Assembly (NCBI GenBank): GCA_016125135.1
Contig: WGMJ01000007.1
Coordinates: forward strand, 1-34,835
Source of the DNA: Alphaproteobacteria bacterium
Lineage (GTDB): Bacteria; Pseudomonadota; Alphaproteobacteria; Micavibrionales; Micavibrionaceae
DNA length: 34,835 nt
Reading direction: 5' to 3'
Part shown: piece after piece, positions 16,024 through 24,899 of the stretch
How positions within the stretch are numbered: position 1 is the stretch's first letter
Layout: each line of letters starts with the position of its first letter
The notes under the pieces: model-generated
Seen by the model: only the letters and a program-made list of their open reading frames with translations
What the model was told of the DNA's origin: nothing
Databases searched by the model: none
Made by a program: the position numbers and the translations under genes

Positions 16024-17862
16024 TCAGGCAATACGAAGCGCTCTCTGCATAAAAGGCGCTGTTGTGGCGGCTAAACGGGGCAAACTGGCATCGCGGAACG
16101 AGAGGATATCTTCCGAGATATCAAAATTCTCGATCGTTAATTTCACGGTCTTCCCGACTGTTTCGGCGATATTTTTCGGGTTCTGGTCACGGATCACCTG
16201 CTGGAGTGACGGAGCGAGATCTTGCCTGCGGATCTTCTCGCGGATCGGGCAGTTGAGTAGCTGCACGATTACCCCATCATCAGCGACATATTCAATACGC
16301 GCTTCGACAGTGTAAGGCTTTATCTTTTCTATGCGCACAGGGGTTCCTGTTTTAGCGGCTTCATTCTTGGCATCTTGAATGGCCCGCTTTTGCTGCGCGT
16401 AGCTTGAAAACTCCTGCTTCTTCAGCCAGGTCAGCGCTTGCACGCGGTCAAAGGCTTTTTGTTGGGCTTCTATTTTATCTTCCTGCAAACGCAAATGGAA
16501 AATTGTTCCCTCATCGGCCCGCCAGCCTCTTTCAGGATAGATGTGTTTTTCCGGATCATTTGTCGGGTTGGCAAGCATGTTGAGTGTTGCACGCTGTAGC
16601 ATCAAATCGGCATAGCGGCGTAAGGGCGAAGTCACCTGCCCGTAGGCCGGCAAGCCAAGGCCAAAGTGCGTTGCCGTATGGCCTGAGTAATGTGCGCGTT
16701 GAATAGATGACTGTATTTCAGAGGCAATAAGCATCTCCACCTGTTTGCCAAGTTTCTTTGTGCGTGCTGCATCCAGAATATCAGCCAGATCTTTCGGGCT
16801 CCAGTCATCGTAATCAGGTGTTGGAATACCAAGCTTCTCGAGCTGTGTTGCAAGACGTATAACCTGCTCATTGTGAAGGCCGGGGTGATGGCGGAGTGGC
16901 AGATGTATAACTGTGCCATCATAGTTTGTATAGTGTTTAATAAGTGCCGTTGCGGTGACAAAGCCGGCGGTGATCATGAAGTTCTCGACAATCATGCGGC
17001 CAATATCGTTTTTCTCTTCAATATAGGAAACAATCTCGCCACGCTTGATAATTGGTTTAAAACGTGTGGCGGGTACATCAAGCTCGCCGCGTGTTTTGGC
17101 GGCCATTTTCAGGCAGAGCGCTGCATCATGCAAATGTTTTAGTGTTTCTTTTGTCTTGGCATCAAGGCGTTTGTGCTTATGTTTCTTTCCTTCGCGTTCA
17201 TGCTCTTTACCGCCTTGCAGGAAGTCATCGACATTCTGGTAGTCAGGGTTTGCGTGAACTTTAATGCGGCGGTCATGGAAAACGAATTCTTTTACATTGC
17301 CGCGTAAATCAATATCGATTTCTATTACAACGGCATCGCGCGCTTGGCCGGCTTTAAGCGAGCATATACCGTTCGTCAGCGGGCCGGGTAACATGCGTTT
17401 GACGGCAAGGGTATTGTAAACCGAAAAGCCAAGGCTTTTTGCTGCCTGATCAATCGGACTATCTGGTGGCACGTGTTTGGCAACGTTGCTTATCGCTACA
17501 AAAAGTTTATAGCCCTTTATTTTTTTATCCTTATAAACAGGCTCTGCATAAATTGCATCGTCATGTTCGTGGGCGTTCGCGGGGTCGATTGCGAGAAACG
17601 GAATATCAAGAAAATTCTGTGTTTCATCTTTCTGTACTTTTCGCATTTCGCGCAGCTGCGATTTCGCAAGCCCGCGAATTCTTTTCCATGTCATCGGCTC
17701 GCTGCTGTTGGCGGGATAGGCATGCTGAAACATCTTCTGGCTCAGCGCGCGGCTTGATGTTGTCAGGTAATCATTTTCTGAAAGGGGGAGTCGGAAACCC
17801 GCCGCCTGCTGTGTGCGGCGTGTATCTTGGCTTGATGCGAGAAAATTCTTCTTTATAGCCAA
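16024..17862 (-). CDS. RNase II/R-family (RNB domain) paralogue with an altered active site
   Basis: 612 residues. The RNB catalytic domain covers ~85-440. The metal-binding block reads IDPANAHEHDDA (92-103): Asp93, Asp101 and Asp102 are kept but the second of the four carboxylates is Glu99 instead of Asp. The other signature, TSPLRRYADL, with the catalytic Arg, is intact. There are no cold-shock domains before RNB; residues 1-80 are basic and unrecognised. The C-terminal ~110 residues could be a degenerate S1-like fold (PYTVEARIEYVADDGVIVQLL). It probably is, or descends from, a 3'-5' exoribonuclease; activity is uncertain. Start: TTG at 17862, ten bases after the rnr stop, with no better start until ATG at codon 44. 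It lies directly behind true rnr, suggesting an old tandem duplication that diverged. Confidence 0.85.
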   Translation of the reverse strand: MAIKKNFLASSQDTRRTQQAAGFRLPLSENDYLTTSSRALSQKMFQHAYPANSSEPMTWKRIRGLAKSQLREMRKVQKDETQNFLDIPFLAIDPANAHEHDDAIYAEPVYKDKKIKGYKLFVAISNVAKHVPPDSPIDQAAKSLGFSVYNTLAVKRMLPGPLTNGICSLKAGQARDAVVIEIDIDLRGNVKEFVFHDRRIKVHANPDYQNVDDFLQGGKEHEREGKKHKHKRLDAKTKETLKHLHDAALCLKMAAKTRGELDVPATRFKPIIKRGEIVSYIEEKNDIGRMIVENFMITAGFVTATALIKHYTNYDGTVIHLPLRHHPGLHNEQVIRLATQLEKLGIPTPDYDDWSPKDLADILDAARTKKLGKQVEMLIASEIQSSIQRAHYSGHTATHFGLGLPAYGQVTSPLRRYADLMLQRATLNMLANPTNDPEKHIYPERGWRADEGTIFHLRLQEDKIEAQQKAFDRVQALTWLKKQEFSSYAQQKRAIQDAKNEAAKTGTPVRIEKIKPYTVEARIEYVADDGVIVQLLNCPIREKIRRQDLAPSLQQVIRDQNPKNIAETVGKTVKLTIENFDISEDILSFRDASLPRLAATTAPFMQRALRIA

Positions 17863-17872
17863 CCCCGTTTAA

Positions 17873-19777
17873 TTAACGCTTTTTCTTCTTGTCCTTATGC
17901 TTATAGCGGGTTGGCTTGCCGGATTTCAACTTTTCTTTGCGTTTGTTAACCTTTTTACGGTCATGTGGGGGCCTATTGCCGCGGTCATCACGGCGGGAAT
18001 CACGGGAAATCTTTATTTTTTCAAGGTGGGGCAGGTCAGCCCCGTCCCTGTTCAATATCTCGAATACCGAGCTACCGGTGGCCGGGTCAGCTTCTTCGAT
18101 CTTCACCATCACCGGTGCGCCGAGGCGGTAAACACGCCCGAATCTGCGCCCTATAAGCGCCTTATTCGTTTCATCAACATGATAATAATCATGCGGCAGC
18201 GAACGAATGGGCACGAGGCCGTCAGCCCCGTTTTCTTCTAAAGTGACGAAGACGCCAAAGCGCGTAATGCCATTGATGCGGCCCTTGAACACGCGGTCAG
18301 CAGGCTGCTCGGAAAGCCATGCCGTGCAGAAGCGGTTTGTTGCGTCACGCTCGGCTTCAACAGAGGTGCGTTCGGTTTCAGATATTTGCGTACAGAGGTC
18401 ATCAAGTTTATATACTTCTTCGTCACTCAGCCCGTCATCGCCCAAACCATAGGCGCGTATCAGCCCGCGGTGTACCAGTAAATCGGCATAGCGGCGAATA
18501 GGGGATGTAAAGTGTGCGTATTTCTCGAGTGCTAAACCAAAGTGCCCGATATTCTTTTTGCTGTAAAAGGCTTGTGTTTGCGAGCGCAGCACCATTTCAT
18601 TAATGATCGTATAAAATTCTGACTCTTTCGCGTCTTCCAGAATTTTATTCAGCTCACGCGTCGAGAAGTTTTCAGCCTTGGGCATCTGGTAACCGAAAAG
18701 CTTCAAACCGTCGCGGGCAAATCCCATTTTTTCCTGTGTGGGCTTATCATGAACCCTATACACGCACGGCGTTTTTTTTGCTTCCAGCGCTGTAGCGGCG
18801 GCAACGTTCGCCAAAATCATCATCTCTTCAATAACCTTGTGGCTATCAAGCCGCTCACGTTTTTCAACGCCCACCATGCGGCCTTGTGCATCGAGCTTGA
18901 TTTTACGCTCTGGTGCATCAATATTCAGCGCGTTGCGGTTTTGCCGTGCTTTATCAAGTATAGCAAAAGCGTCATACAGGTTTTTGACAAGCGGGTAGAG
19001 AACATCGTTTTTATCTGTATCGTGGATTTTCTGGATTTGCTCGTAAGTTGTACGCGCATAAGAGCGCATAAGCCCGCGCACGAATTTGAAATTCGTCAGC
19101 TTACCGTCATGGTCAATGTACATATGTACAGCCATACAGGCACGCGGCTGGTTTGGCACGAGCGAGCAAAGATCGTTTGATAAACGCTCGGGCAACATCG
19201 GGATCACGCGGTCAGGGAAATAGGTTGAGTTCCCGCGCCGTATCGCTTCTCTGTTCAGCGCTGTGCCCGCGCGGACGTAGTAGGAAACATCAGCAATTGC
19301 TACAAGAATATGGTAGCCGTCATCGGTTTTCTCGGCGAAAACAGCATCGTCAAAGTCGCGGGCATCCATACCGTCAATTGTAATTAGCTTGATGTCCCGT
19401 AAATCCGTGCGCTTGCCAAGCTCTGGCACGGTCATGTCTTCCGTTTCGGCAAGCACATCTTTCGGGAATTCGGCTTTCAGCCCGTTTTGGTGTATCGCAA
19501 TCAGGCTAATGCTTTTCGGGTCAGAAATATGACCTAGTACCTGCTTCACAATCGCCTGTTTCATGACCTCTGCACAGACAAGATCACCAATGTCGAAATT
19601 TTCGACTGATTTGCGAAGGTCAATAGCGAATGTATCACGGATTTTTTTATTCGACGGTGCAAAGCGTGGCCCGTCTTTATCTTTCACCACAAAGCCGATC
19701 ATGGAAGATTGCGTAACAGGTCTTTCCGGTGCCTTGCCGTATCTTTTGTTATTACGGCCGCGGTCAGAATGTCTCAT
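17873..19777 (-). CDS. rnr: Ribonuclease R, short form
   Basis: 634 residues, clearly shorter than the usual 730-810. RNase R is a 3'-5' exoribonuclease that degrades structured RNA. The RNB domain starts near residue 125 with all four metal-binding Asp in IDGMDARDFDDA (Asp135, 141, 143, 144), continues through NSTYFPDRVIPMLPERLSNDLCSL, and has HFTSPIRRYADLLVHR. An S1 domain follows at ~500-580 (GRINGITRFGVFVTLEENGADG), then a Lys/Arg-rich tail that in this family helps bind structured RNA. Before RNB only about one cold-shock-like domain remains (~25-120); the N-terminal winged-helix and first cold-shock domain are absent. The start overlaps the topA stop by four bases (ATGA), so the short N-terminus is fixed by the operon. 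Confidence 0.92.
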   Translation of the reverse strand: MRHSDRGRNNKRYGKAPERPVTQSSMIGFVVKDKDGPRFAPSNKKIRDTFAIDLRKSVENFDIGDLVCAEVMKQAIVKQVLGHISDPKSISLIAIHQNGLKAEFPKDVLAETEDMTVPELGKRTDLRDIKLITIDGMDARDFDDAVFAEKTDDGYHILVAIADVSYYVRAGTALNREAIRRGNSTYFPDRVIPMLPERLSNDLCSLVPNQPRACMAVHMYIDHDGKLTNFKFVRGLMRSYARTTYEQIQKIHDTDKNDVLYPLVKNLYDAFAILDKARQNRNALNIDAPERKIKLDAQGRMVGVEKRERLDSHKVIEEMMILANVAAATALEAKKTPCVYRVHDKPTQEKMGFARDGLKLFGYQMPKAENFSTRELNKILEDAKESEFYTIINEMVLRSQTQAFYSKKNIGHFGLALEKYAHFTSPIRRYADLLVHRGLIRAYGLGDDGLSDEEVYKLDDLCTQISETERTSVEAERDATNRFCTAWLSEQPADRVFKGRINGITRFGVFVTLEENGADGLVPIRSLPHDYYHVDETNKALIGRRFGRVYRLGAPVMVKIEEADPATGSSVFEILNRDGADLPHLEKIKISRDSRRDDRGNRPPHDRKKVNKRKEKLKSGKPTRYKHKDKKKKR

Positions 19778-22278
19778 CCGGCTTTTTTCTTCTTGGCAAA
19801 GCGCCCGCGCGCAGGGTTGGCAGGTTGCGCCAGCAGGTCAACCGCACGGTTGAGACCAATTGAAAGTACATCATCACCCTTCGGGATGGATTTGAACTTG
19901 CCTTGATGCTTCAGGAACGGGCCGAAGCGGCCAACGCCTGCTTCGATCGGTTCTTTTGTTTCAGGGTGCATGCCAACCAAACGTGGCAGCTCTAATAATT
20001 TCAGCGCAGATTCAAGCGTAACATCTTCAGGCTTGGTGCCTTTTGGCAGGCCCTGGCGTTTTGGTTTTGGTGCGGCTGGCTTTTTCGCTTTCTTCGGCTT
20101 GGCTGCTTTTTTGGTTTTTGTTGCAGTCTTCCCTTTGCCTTTTTTCGGCTTTTCTTCTACCGCTTCTTCAGGGGCAGGGGCTGGTTCTTCCGCTACTTCA
20201 GTCACTTCCGGTGCATCAATTTGCACATAAGGGCCGTAAGGGCCAAAGCGCAGTGATACAGTGCGGCCTGTTGCGGGGTCGGTGCCCAGCACTTTTGGTT
20301 CTTGTGATTGTGGCTTCACTACTTCACCGTCTTCGCCTTCGGTTTCAACGGCGAGCGCTTGTGTGTGGCGGCACTCGGGGTAGTTCGAGCAGCCAATAAA
20401 CGCGCCGAATTTACCAAGCTTCAATGACAGCTTGCCTGAATTACAGGTCGGGCATAGGCGTGGGTTCGGGTTTTCTTTTGTAACAGGGAAGAAATGGTCG
20501 CCCAGTTCAGCGTCCAGATGGTCAAGCACTTGCGTGATTGTTAAATCTTTCGTGCCTTCGATAGCAGATTTGAAACCTGTCCAGAAATCGCGCAGGGCTT
20601 TTTTCCAGTTCAGATCACCGTTTGAAATTTCGTCGAGGTCTTCTTCCAGGTTCGCTGTGAAATCATAATCAACATAACGCTCGAAGAATTTTTTCAGGAA
20701 GGTTGTGACCAAACGGCCGCGATCTTCAGGAATGAAGCGGCGCTTATCAAGGACAACATATTTGCGGTCTTGGAGAACCTGAATAATAGACGCGTAAGTT
20801 GACGGGCGGCCGATGCCAAGCTCTTCAAGCTTTTTCACAAGCGTTGCTTCCGAATAACGTGGTGGCGGCTGTGTGAAATGCTGGTTCGGTGTGACACCGT
20901 TCAGCTTGATAACATCTTTTTCATTCAGCACTGGCAGGCGGGCTTCTTCTTCATTATTGTCAGTGGCATCTCTGTCGTCTTCGTCTTCTTGGTAAAGCGC
21001 GAGGAAGCCTGGGAAGGTCACGGTTGAACCGCTGGCACGGAGAACAACATTACCTGCTGCGTTTGCAATATCGGCTGAAACCTGATCAAGCACCGCGTTT
21101 TCCATTTGCGAAGCCATGGTGCGCTTCCAGATCAGCTCATATAAAGCGGCTTGATTTGCGTCCAAAAATTTTGCAACGTCAGCAGGTTTGCGTGAAAGGT
21201 CCGTCGGGCGGATCGCTTCGTGTGCTTCCTGCGCATTCTTTGCCTTGCTCTTATAATCACGTGGCGCGGCGGGCAGATAATCAGGCCCGTACTCGCGTTT
21301 AATGACATCACGCGCTTGTGCAATCGCATCATCCGATAATGTCGTGCCATCTGTACGCATATAAGTGATAAGGCCCACTGTTTCGCCGCCAATATCAGCG
21401 CCTTCATAAAGTTGCTGGGCTGTGCGCATTGTCTGGCTGGCAGAGAAGCGTAGTTTGCGAGACGCTTCCATTTGCAGGGATGAAGTAATAAATGGGGCGG
21501 CAGGGTTGCGGCGTATTTGCTTTTTCTCGACCGAGGCAACGCTGTATGGCTTGCCTTCAATCGCGGCAACGGCGCGGCTTGCCCCAGCTTCATCCTTGAT
21601 GTCGAATTTATCAAGCTTCTTGCCATCAAGCTGCGTCAGACGGCCTTTAAACTTCTCGCCTTTCGTTGTTTCAAGCGCTGTTTCAACGGACCAATATTCA
21701 ACGGGCTTGAAACGCTCGATCTCGGTTTCGCGTTCGGAGATAAGACGTAGTGCAACTGATTGCACACGGCCTGCTGATTTCGAGCCGGGTAGTTTGCGCC
21801 AGAGCACGGGCGAAATATTAAAGCCAACCAGATAATCAAGTGCGCGGCGCGCAAGATAAGCCTCAACAAGGTTGGCATCAATCTCGCGCGGTTTGCTGAA
21901 AGCGGCCTGTACGGCCTTCTTCGTAATCTCGTTAAAGGTCACGCGTTTAATGGTTTTGCCTTTATCGGCGCCTTTTTCCTGCAGGGCTTGGGTAATGTGC
22001 CATGAAATGGCTTCACCTTCTCTATCAGGGTCAGTCGCGAGGTAAACAGTGTCGGCTTTCTTTGCGGCAGCCGTAATTTTTTTCATGATGTCGGAACCGC
22101 GGTCACTCAGTTCCCAGCGCATGGCGAAATCTTCATCGGGTAGAACGGAGCCGTCTTTGGCGGTCAGGTCGCGCACGTGACCGAACGAGGCCATCACCTC
22201 ATAATTGCTTCCAAGGTACTTATTTATGGTTTTCGCCTTGGCAGGCGACTCAACGATCACTAAATTTTCGGCGCTCAA
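19774..22278 (-). CDS. topA: DNA topoisomerase I
   Basis: 834 residues. It relaxes negative supercoils by cutting one strand. The TOPRIM domain begins NLVIVESPAKAKTINKYLG, with Glu10 and the DPDREGE metal-binding acidic cluster at 83-89. The active-site Tyr306 is in GLITYMRTDG. One four-Cys zinc finger (CPTCNSGKL to GCSNYPEC) lies near residue 600. After it come basic FGPYGPYV and GRFGPFLKHQGKF repeats as in other alphaproteobacterial TopA, interrupted by a long Ala/Pro/Glu and then Lys-rich linker (about 690-745). The start is TTG at 22278, overlapping the dprA stop by four bases (TTGA), with GGAG eight bases upstream. Its stop overlaps the rnr start. Confidence 0.97.
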   Translation of the reverse strand: MSAENLVIVESPAKAKTINKYLGSNYEVMASFGHVRDLTAKDGSVLPDEDFAMRWELSDRGSDIMKKITAAAKKADTVYLATDPDREGEAISWHITQALQEKGADKGKTIKRVTFNEITKKAVQAAFSKPREIDANLVEAYLARRALDYLVGFNISPVLWRKLPGSKSAGRVQSVALRLISERETEIERFKPVEYWSVETALETTKGEKFKGRLTQLDGKKLDKFDIKDEAGASRAVAAIEGKPYSVASVEKKQIRRNPAAPFITSSLQMEASRKLRFSASQTMRTAQQLYEGADIGGETVGLITYMRTDGTTLSDDAIAQARDVIKREYGPDYLPAAPRDYKSKAKNAQEAHEAIRPTDLSRKPADVAKFLDANQAALYELIWKRTMASQMENAVLDQVSADIANAAGNVVLRASGSTVTFPGFLALYQEDEDDRDATDNNEEEARLPVLNEKDVIKLNGVTPNQHFTQPPPRYSEATLVKKLEELGIGRPSTYASIIQVLQDRKYVVLDKRRFIPEDRGRLVTTFLKKFFERYVDYDFTANLEEDLDEISNGDLNWKKALRDFWTGFKSAIEGTKDLTITQVLDHLDAELGDHFFPVTKENPNPRLCPTCNSGKLSLKLGKFGAFIGCSNYPECRHTQALAVETEGEDGEVVKPQSQEPKVLGTDPATGRTVSLRFGPYGPYVQIDAPEVTEVAEEPAPAPEEAVEEKPKKGKGKTATKTKKAAKPKKAKKPAAPKPKRQGLPKGTKPEDVTLESALKLLELPRLVGMHPETKEPIEAGVGRFGPFLKHQGKFKSIPKGDDVLSIGLNRAVDLLAQPANPARGRFAKKKKAG

Positions 22279-23423
22279 GCGTCATTCTCCAAACGGCAAA
22301 TCCGTTGCCCCGGCAGTCTTAAAATGCGCCCCGCCAGCTCAAGATCAAGCAGAGTAGAAAGGACGCTCCCTGTACTCAATTGACAGATGCGAACGATTTC
22401 GTCAACAGTCACAGGGGTGGAGGAAAGTATTCCGTAAATTTGCGCCGTATAGTCGCCATTGTCATTTATATATATGTCAGTGCTTTTCTCCTGCAGTTCC
22501 TGTTGCAGGTTTTGCGCGTTAATGCGCGGCTTAAATTCTTGAAGCTCTTGCAAAATATCTTCTGCGCCTGTGGCAAGCTTCGCCCCCTGGCGGATCAGGT
22601 AGTTCGGCCCTTCCGCGCGCGGGTCAAGCGGGAAACCTGGGACGGCAAAAACTTCGCGCCCCTGTTCGGCGGCAAGGCGGGCTGTAATCATCGAGCCTGA
22701 TTTCATTGTCGCCTCCACAATAATTGTGCCTTCGGAGAGGCCCGAGATAATGCGGTTCCGCTTCGGGAAAATCTGCGGGTACATTGGCTGGCTTAAAGCT
22801 TGTTCTGTTATCAGCAAGCCTTTATCGGCAATTGCTTTATACAGTTTGTCGTTTTCGGGCGGGTAAATAACATCAAGCCCGCCGGCCAGCACAGCCACTG
22901 TTCCCGTTTTCAATGAGCCTTCATGTGCGGCTGTATCAATACCCCGTGCTAAACCTGAAACAACTGTGTAACCCGCTTCACCCATATCGCGCGCCAGCTT
23001 CTCGGTAAATTTGCGTCCGTTCAGTGATGCATTACGCGCACCCACAACACCAAAACATGGTTTTTGCAGAAGTGAAATATTACCCATGTATGAAAGCACA
23101 GGCGGGGCATCATCAAGCGTTGAAAGAATAACGGGGAAGTTTTCTTCGTAGGCGCAAATAAAATCACCGCCATATTTCAGCAGCGCTTCATATTCTTTTT
23201 CAATTGCACCTGTTTCGGGGGCCTTCAATGGTTTGGCGCGGCCTCCGCGTTTGGCAAGGTCAGGCAAATGTGCAAGCGCTGTTTCAGCACTCTGGTAACG
23301 GTCAAGTAAACGGTAGAATGTTGCGGGGCCTACATTTTCTGTGCGCCACAGCCGCAGCCATGCAAGCTTTTCGGCGCTGCTGACATCTTTCAGTTTTTTT
23401 GTTTTCTGAAAGAGGGGGAGCAT
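22275..23423 (-). CDS. dprA: DprA/Smf, DNA-processing protein that loads RecA onto incoming single-stranded DNA
   Basis: 382 residues. It binds single-stranded DNA entering during natural transformation and recruits RecA. A short N-terminal SAM-like region (~20-60; WRTENVGPATFYRLLDRY) is followed by the extended Rossmann fold (~100-300) with all family blocks: GVVGARNASLNGRKF, SGLARGIDTAAHEG, VLAGGLDVIYPPEN, SEGTIIVEATMKSGSM, AEQGREVFAVPG. A C-terminal winged-helix domain (~315-375) is present, as in many proteobacterial DprA. The start shares one base with the plsY stop (TAATG). Position between plsY and topA is usual in alphaproteobacteria. DprA occurs in many species not known to be competent, so it does not prove competence. 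Confidence 0.96.
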   Translation of the reverse strand: MLPLFQKTKKLKDVSSAEKLAWLRLWRTENVGPATFYRLLDRYQSAETALAHLPDLAKRGGRAKPLKAPETGAIEKEYEALLKYGGDFICAYEENFPVILSTLDDAPPVLSYMGNISLLQKPCFGVVGARNASLNGRKFTEKLARDMGEAGYTVVSGLARGIDTAAHEGSLKTGTVAVLAGGLDVIYPPENDKLYKAIADKGLLITEQALSQPMYPQIFPKRNRIISGLSEGTIIVEATMKSGSMITARLAAEQGREVFAVPGFPLDPRAEGPNYLIRQGAKLATGAEDILQELQEFKPRINAQNLQQELQEKSTDIYINDNGDYTAQIYGILSSTPVTVDEIVRICQLSTGSVLSTLLDLELAGRILRLPGQRICRLENDA

Positions 23424-23989
23424 TACTTTTTCCCGATCTTCGGTTCTTCGCCTTTAAGCAGGCGTTGAATGTTTGATTTGTGTCTGTAAATGGCAAGCAC
23501 GGATAAGATGAGCAGGGCAATGACATTCTCGTCCAAAAAGAAACCGAAAATCGGCATTGCAATTCCTGCAATGATTGCGCTGAGAGATGATATGCGCGAG
23601 ATGATGGCTGTCAGGAGCCATGTTACACCACAGCATAATGCGAGAAGTGGGTTCAGCACCAATAAGCCGCCAAAGGTTGTGGCCACGCCTTTGCCGCCCT
23701 TGAACTTCAACCATACGGGGAAGTTATGGCCGAGAATTGCAGCAAGCAGGTACCAAGGGTTGCTTCCAAACAGTAAAAGAGCCAAGGCACCCTTGCCACC
23801 GTCTAATATAAGTGTAGCGAGTGCCAGCTTTTTGCTGCCTGTGCGCAGGACGTTTGTAGCGCCTATACTGCCCGAGCCAATAGCGCGGATATCGCCCAAG
23901 CCAGCCATTTTGGTGAGGATCAAACCAAAGGGGATAGAGCCTAAAAGATAGGATAAAACAAGAAAAAGCCCCGTTTGCAGGTATTCCAT
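23423..23989 (-). CDS. plsY: Glycerol-3-phosphate acyltransferase PlsY
   Basis: 188 residues from the ATG at 23989. It transfers the acyl group from acyl-phosphate to glycerol-3-phosphate, the first step of phospholipid synthesis, in the inner membrane. Five or so membrane helices are visible. The conserved cytoplasmic loops are present: YLLGSIPFGLILTK, the GSGSIGATNVLR block near residue 40, and HNFPVWLKFKGGKGVATTFG near residue 100. The frame is open for 28 more codons upstream, but those residues are not PlsY-like; the ATG at 23989 begins the first helix directly. It is the first gene of the plsY-dprA-topA-rnr operon and diverges from rpsD, from which it is separated by about 150 bases. 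Confidence 0.94.
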   Translation of the reverse strand: MEYLQTGLFLVLSYLLGSIPFGLILTKMAGLGDIRAIGSGSIGATNVLRTGSKKLALATLILDGGKGALALLLFGSNPWYLLAAILGHNFPVWLKFKGGKGVATTFGGLLVLNPLLALCCGVTWLLTAIISRISSLSAIIAGIAMPIFGFFLDENVIALLILSVLAIYRHKSNIQRLLKGEEPKIGKK

Positions 23990-24012
23990 GACCTTTTTAA
24001 GCACGCTTTCAC

Positions 24013-24041
24013 TTGACAGGCAAAGGGTATTTTGGCTAAAA
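24013..24041 (+). promoter_or_regulatory. Promoter of rpsD
   Basis: CTTGACA (TTGACA at 24013-24018), a 17-base spacer, then CTAAAA at 24036-24041 (TAAAAA with 18). The spacer contains GGGTATTTT in the same register as in the rpmG promoter. The predicted leader before the rpsD ATG is about 90 bases and ends with an AAAGGAAG ribosome-binding site. Confidence 0.68.
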
Positions 24042-24139
24042 ACGGCCATTCCCGAGAAAAGGGGCTTCGGCACCTTGCTGGTTTCAAGTCAGTCCATAAC
24101 GGCAATCGGGACAACAACAATAACAAAGGAAGTAAACTC

Positions 24140-24757
24140 ATGGCCGGAAAACGCCTGAATTCTAAGTACAAACTCGACCGTCGTTTCGGTTGTAATCTTT
24201 GGGGCCGCCCGAAATCACCGTTTAACCTTCGCCCAACAGCACCTGGCCAGCACGGCGCACAGCGCAGCAAGCCAACAGGCTATGGTATTCAGCTGATCGC
24301 GAAGCAGAAACTCCGCCTCTACTACGGTAACATCGGCGAGCGTCAGTTCCGCCGCTACTTCGAAGAAGCACGCCGTATGAAAGGCGATACCAGCCAAAAC
24401 CTTATTGGTTTGCTGGAGCGCCGTCTGGACAGCGTTATCTACCGTTCGAAATTCGCAATCACTGTATTTGCTGCCCGCCAGTTCGTGAACCATGGTCACG
24501 TTCTTGTAAACGGCAAGCGCGTTACAATCCCTTCATTCCTTGTTAAAGAGGGCGATGTGATTGAAGTGAAAGAGAAATCACGCCAGATTCCGGTTCTTCT
24601 TGAATCACGTGCATCAGCCGAGCGCGATATTCCTGAATATATCGATGTGAGCGAAAACGAAGCGAAAGCAACGTTCCTCCGCGTGCCGAAACTGGACGAT
24701 GTACCATACCCTGTTCGTATGGAACCGAACCTCGTGGTCGAGTTCTACTCACGTTAA
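24140..24757 (+). CDS. rpsD: Ribosomal protein S4
   Basis: 205 residues. S4 is a primary 16S rRNA-binding protein that nucleates assembly of the small subunit body. The start is the ATG at 24140 ([15 protein letters not shown]), preceded by AAAGGAAG; the frame stays open upstream but has no S4-like sequence there. The N-terminal S4 domain ([25 protein letters not shown]) uses a single Cys rather than a zinc site. The S4 RNA-binding fold is at ~94-160 ([34 protein letters not shown]). The gene is a single-gene unit with its own promoter and terminator, separate from the alpha operon, as in many alphaproteobacteria. Confidence 0.98.
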   Translation: MAGKRLNSKYKLDRRFGCNLWGRPKSPFNLRPTAPGQHGAQRSKPTGYGIQLIAKQKLRLYYGNIGERQFRRYFEEARRMKGDTSQNLIGLLERRLDSVIYRSKFAITVFAARQFVNHGHVLVNGKRVTIPSFLVKEGDVIEVKEKSRQIPVLLESRASAERDIPEYIDVSENEAKATFLRVPKLDDVPYPVRMEPNLVVEFYSR

Positions 24758-24781
24758 TACCGGCTTTTTAGAGCTATTTTC

Positions 24782-24809
24782 AAAAACCCGCCCAAAAGGC
24801 GGGTTTTTT
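24782..24809 (+). terminator. Intrinsic terminator of rpsD
   Basis: AAAAACCCGCC, loop CAAAA, GGCGGG and a T run: an 11-pair stem 24 bases after the rpsD stop, followed by six T. Confidence 0.93.
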
Positions 24810-24899
24810 AGTTCGAATTTTAGGTATTTTTCAACGTCCGTTAATTTCCATAGTGCATATTTGTAGCATACAAAAACAAATAGAATCGGTGAGTTGAAC

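Noticed and set aside
24042-24139. Possible structured leader of rpsD for S4 autoregulation
   Set aside because: The ~90-base leader has short complementary pieces (CCCG and CGGG) but I could not find a convincing pseudoknot or mimic of the S4 site in 16S rRNA.
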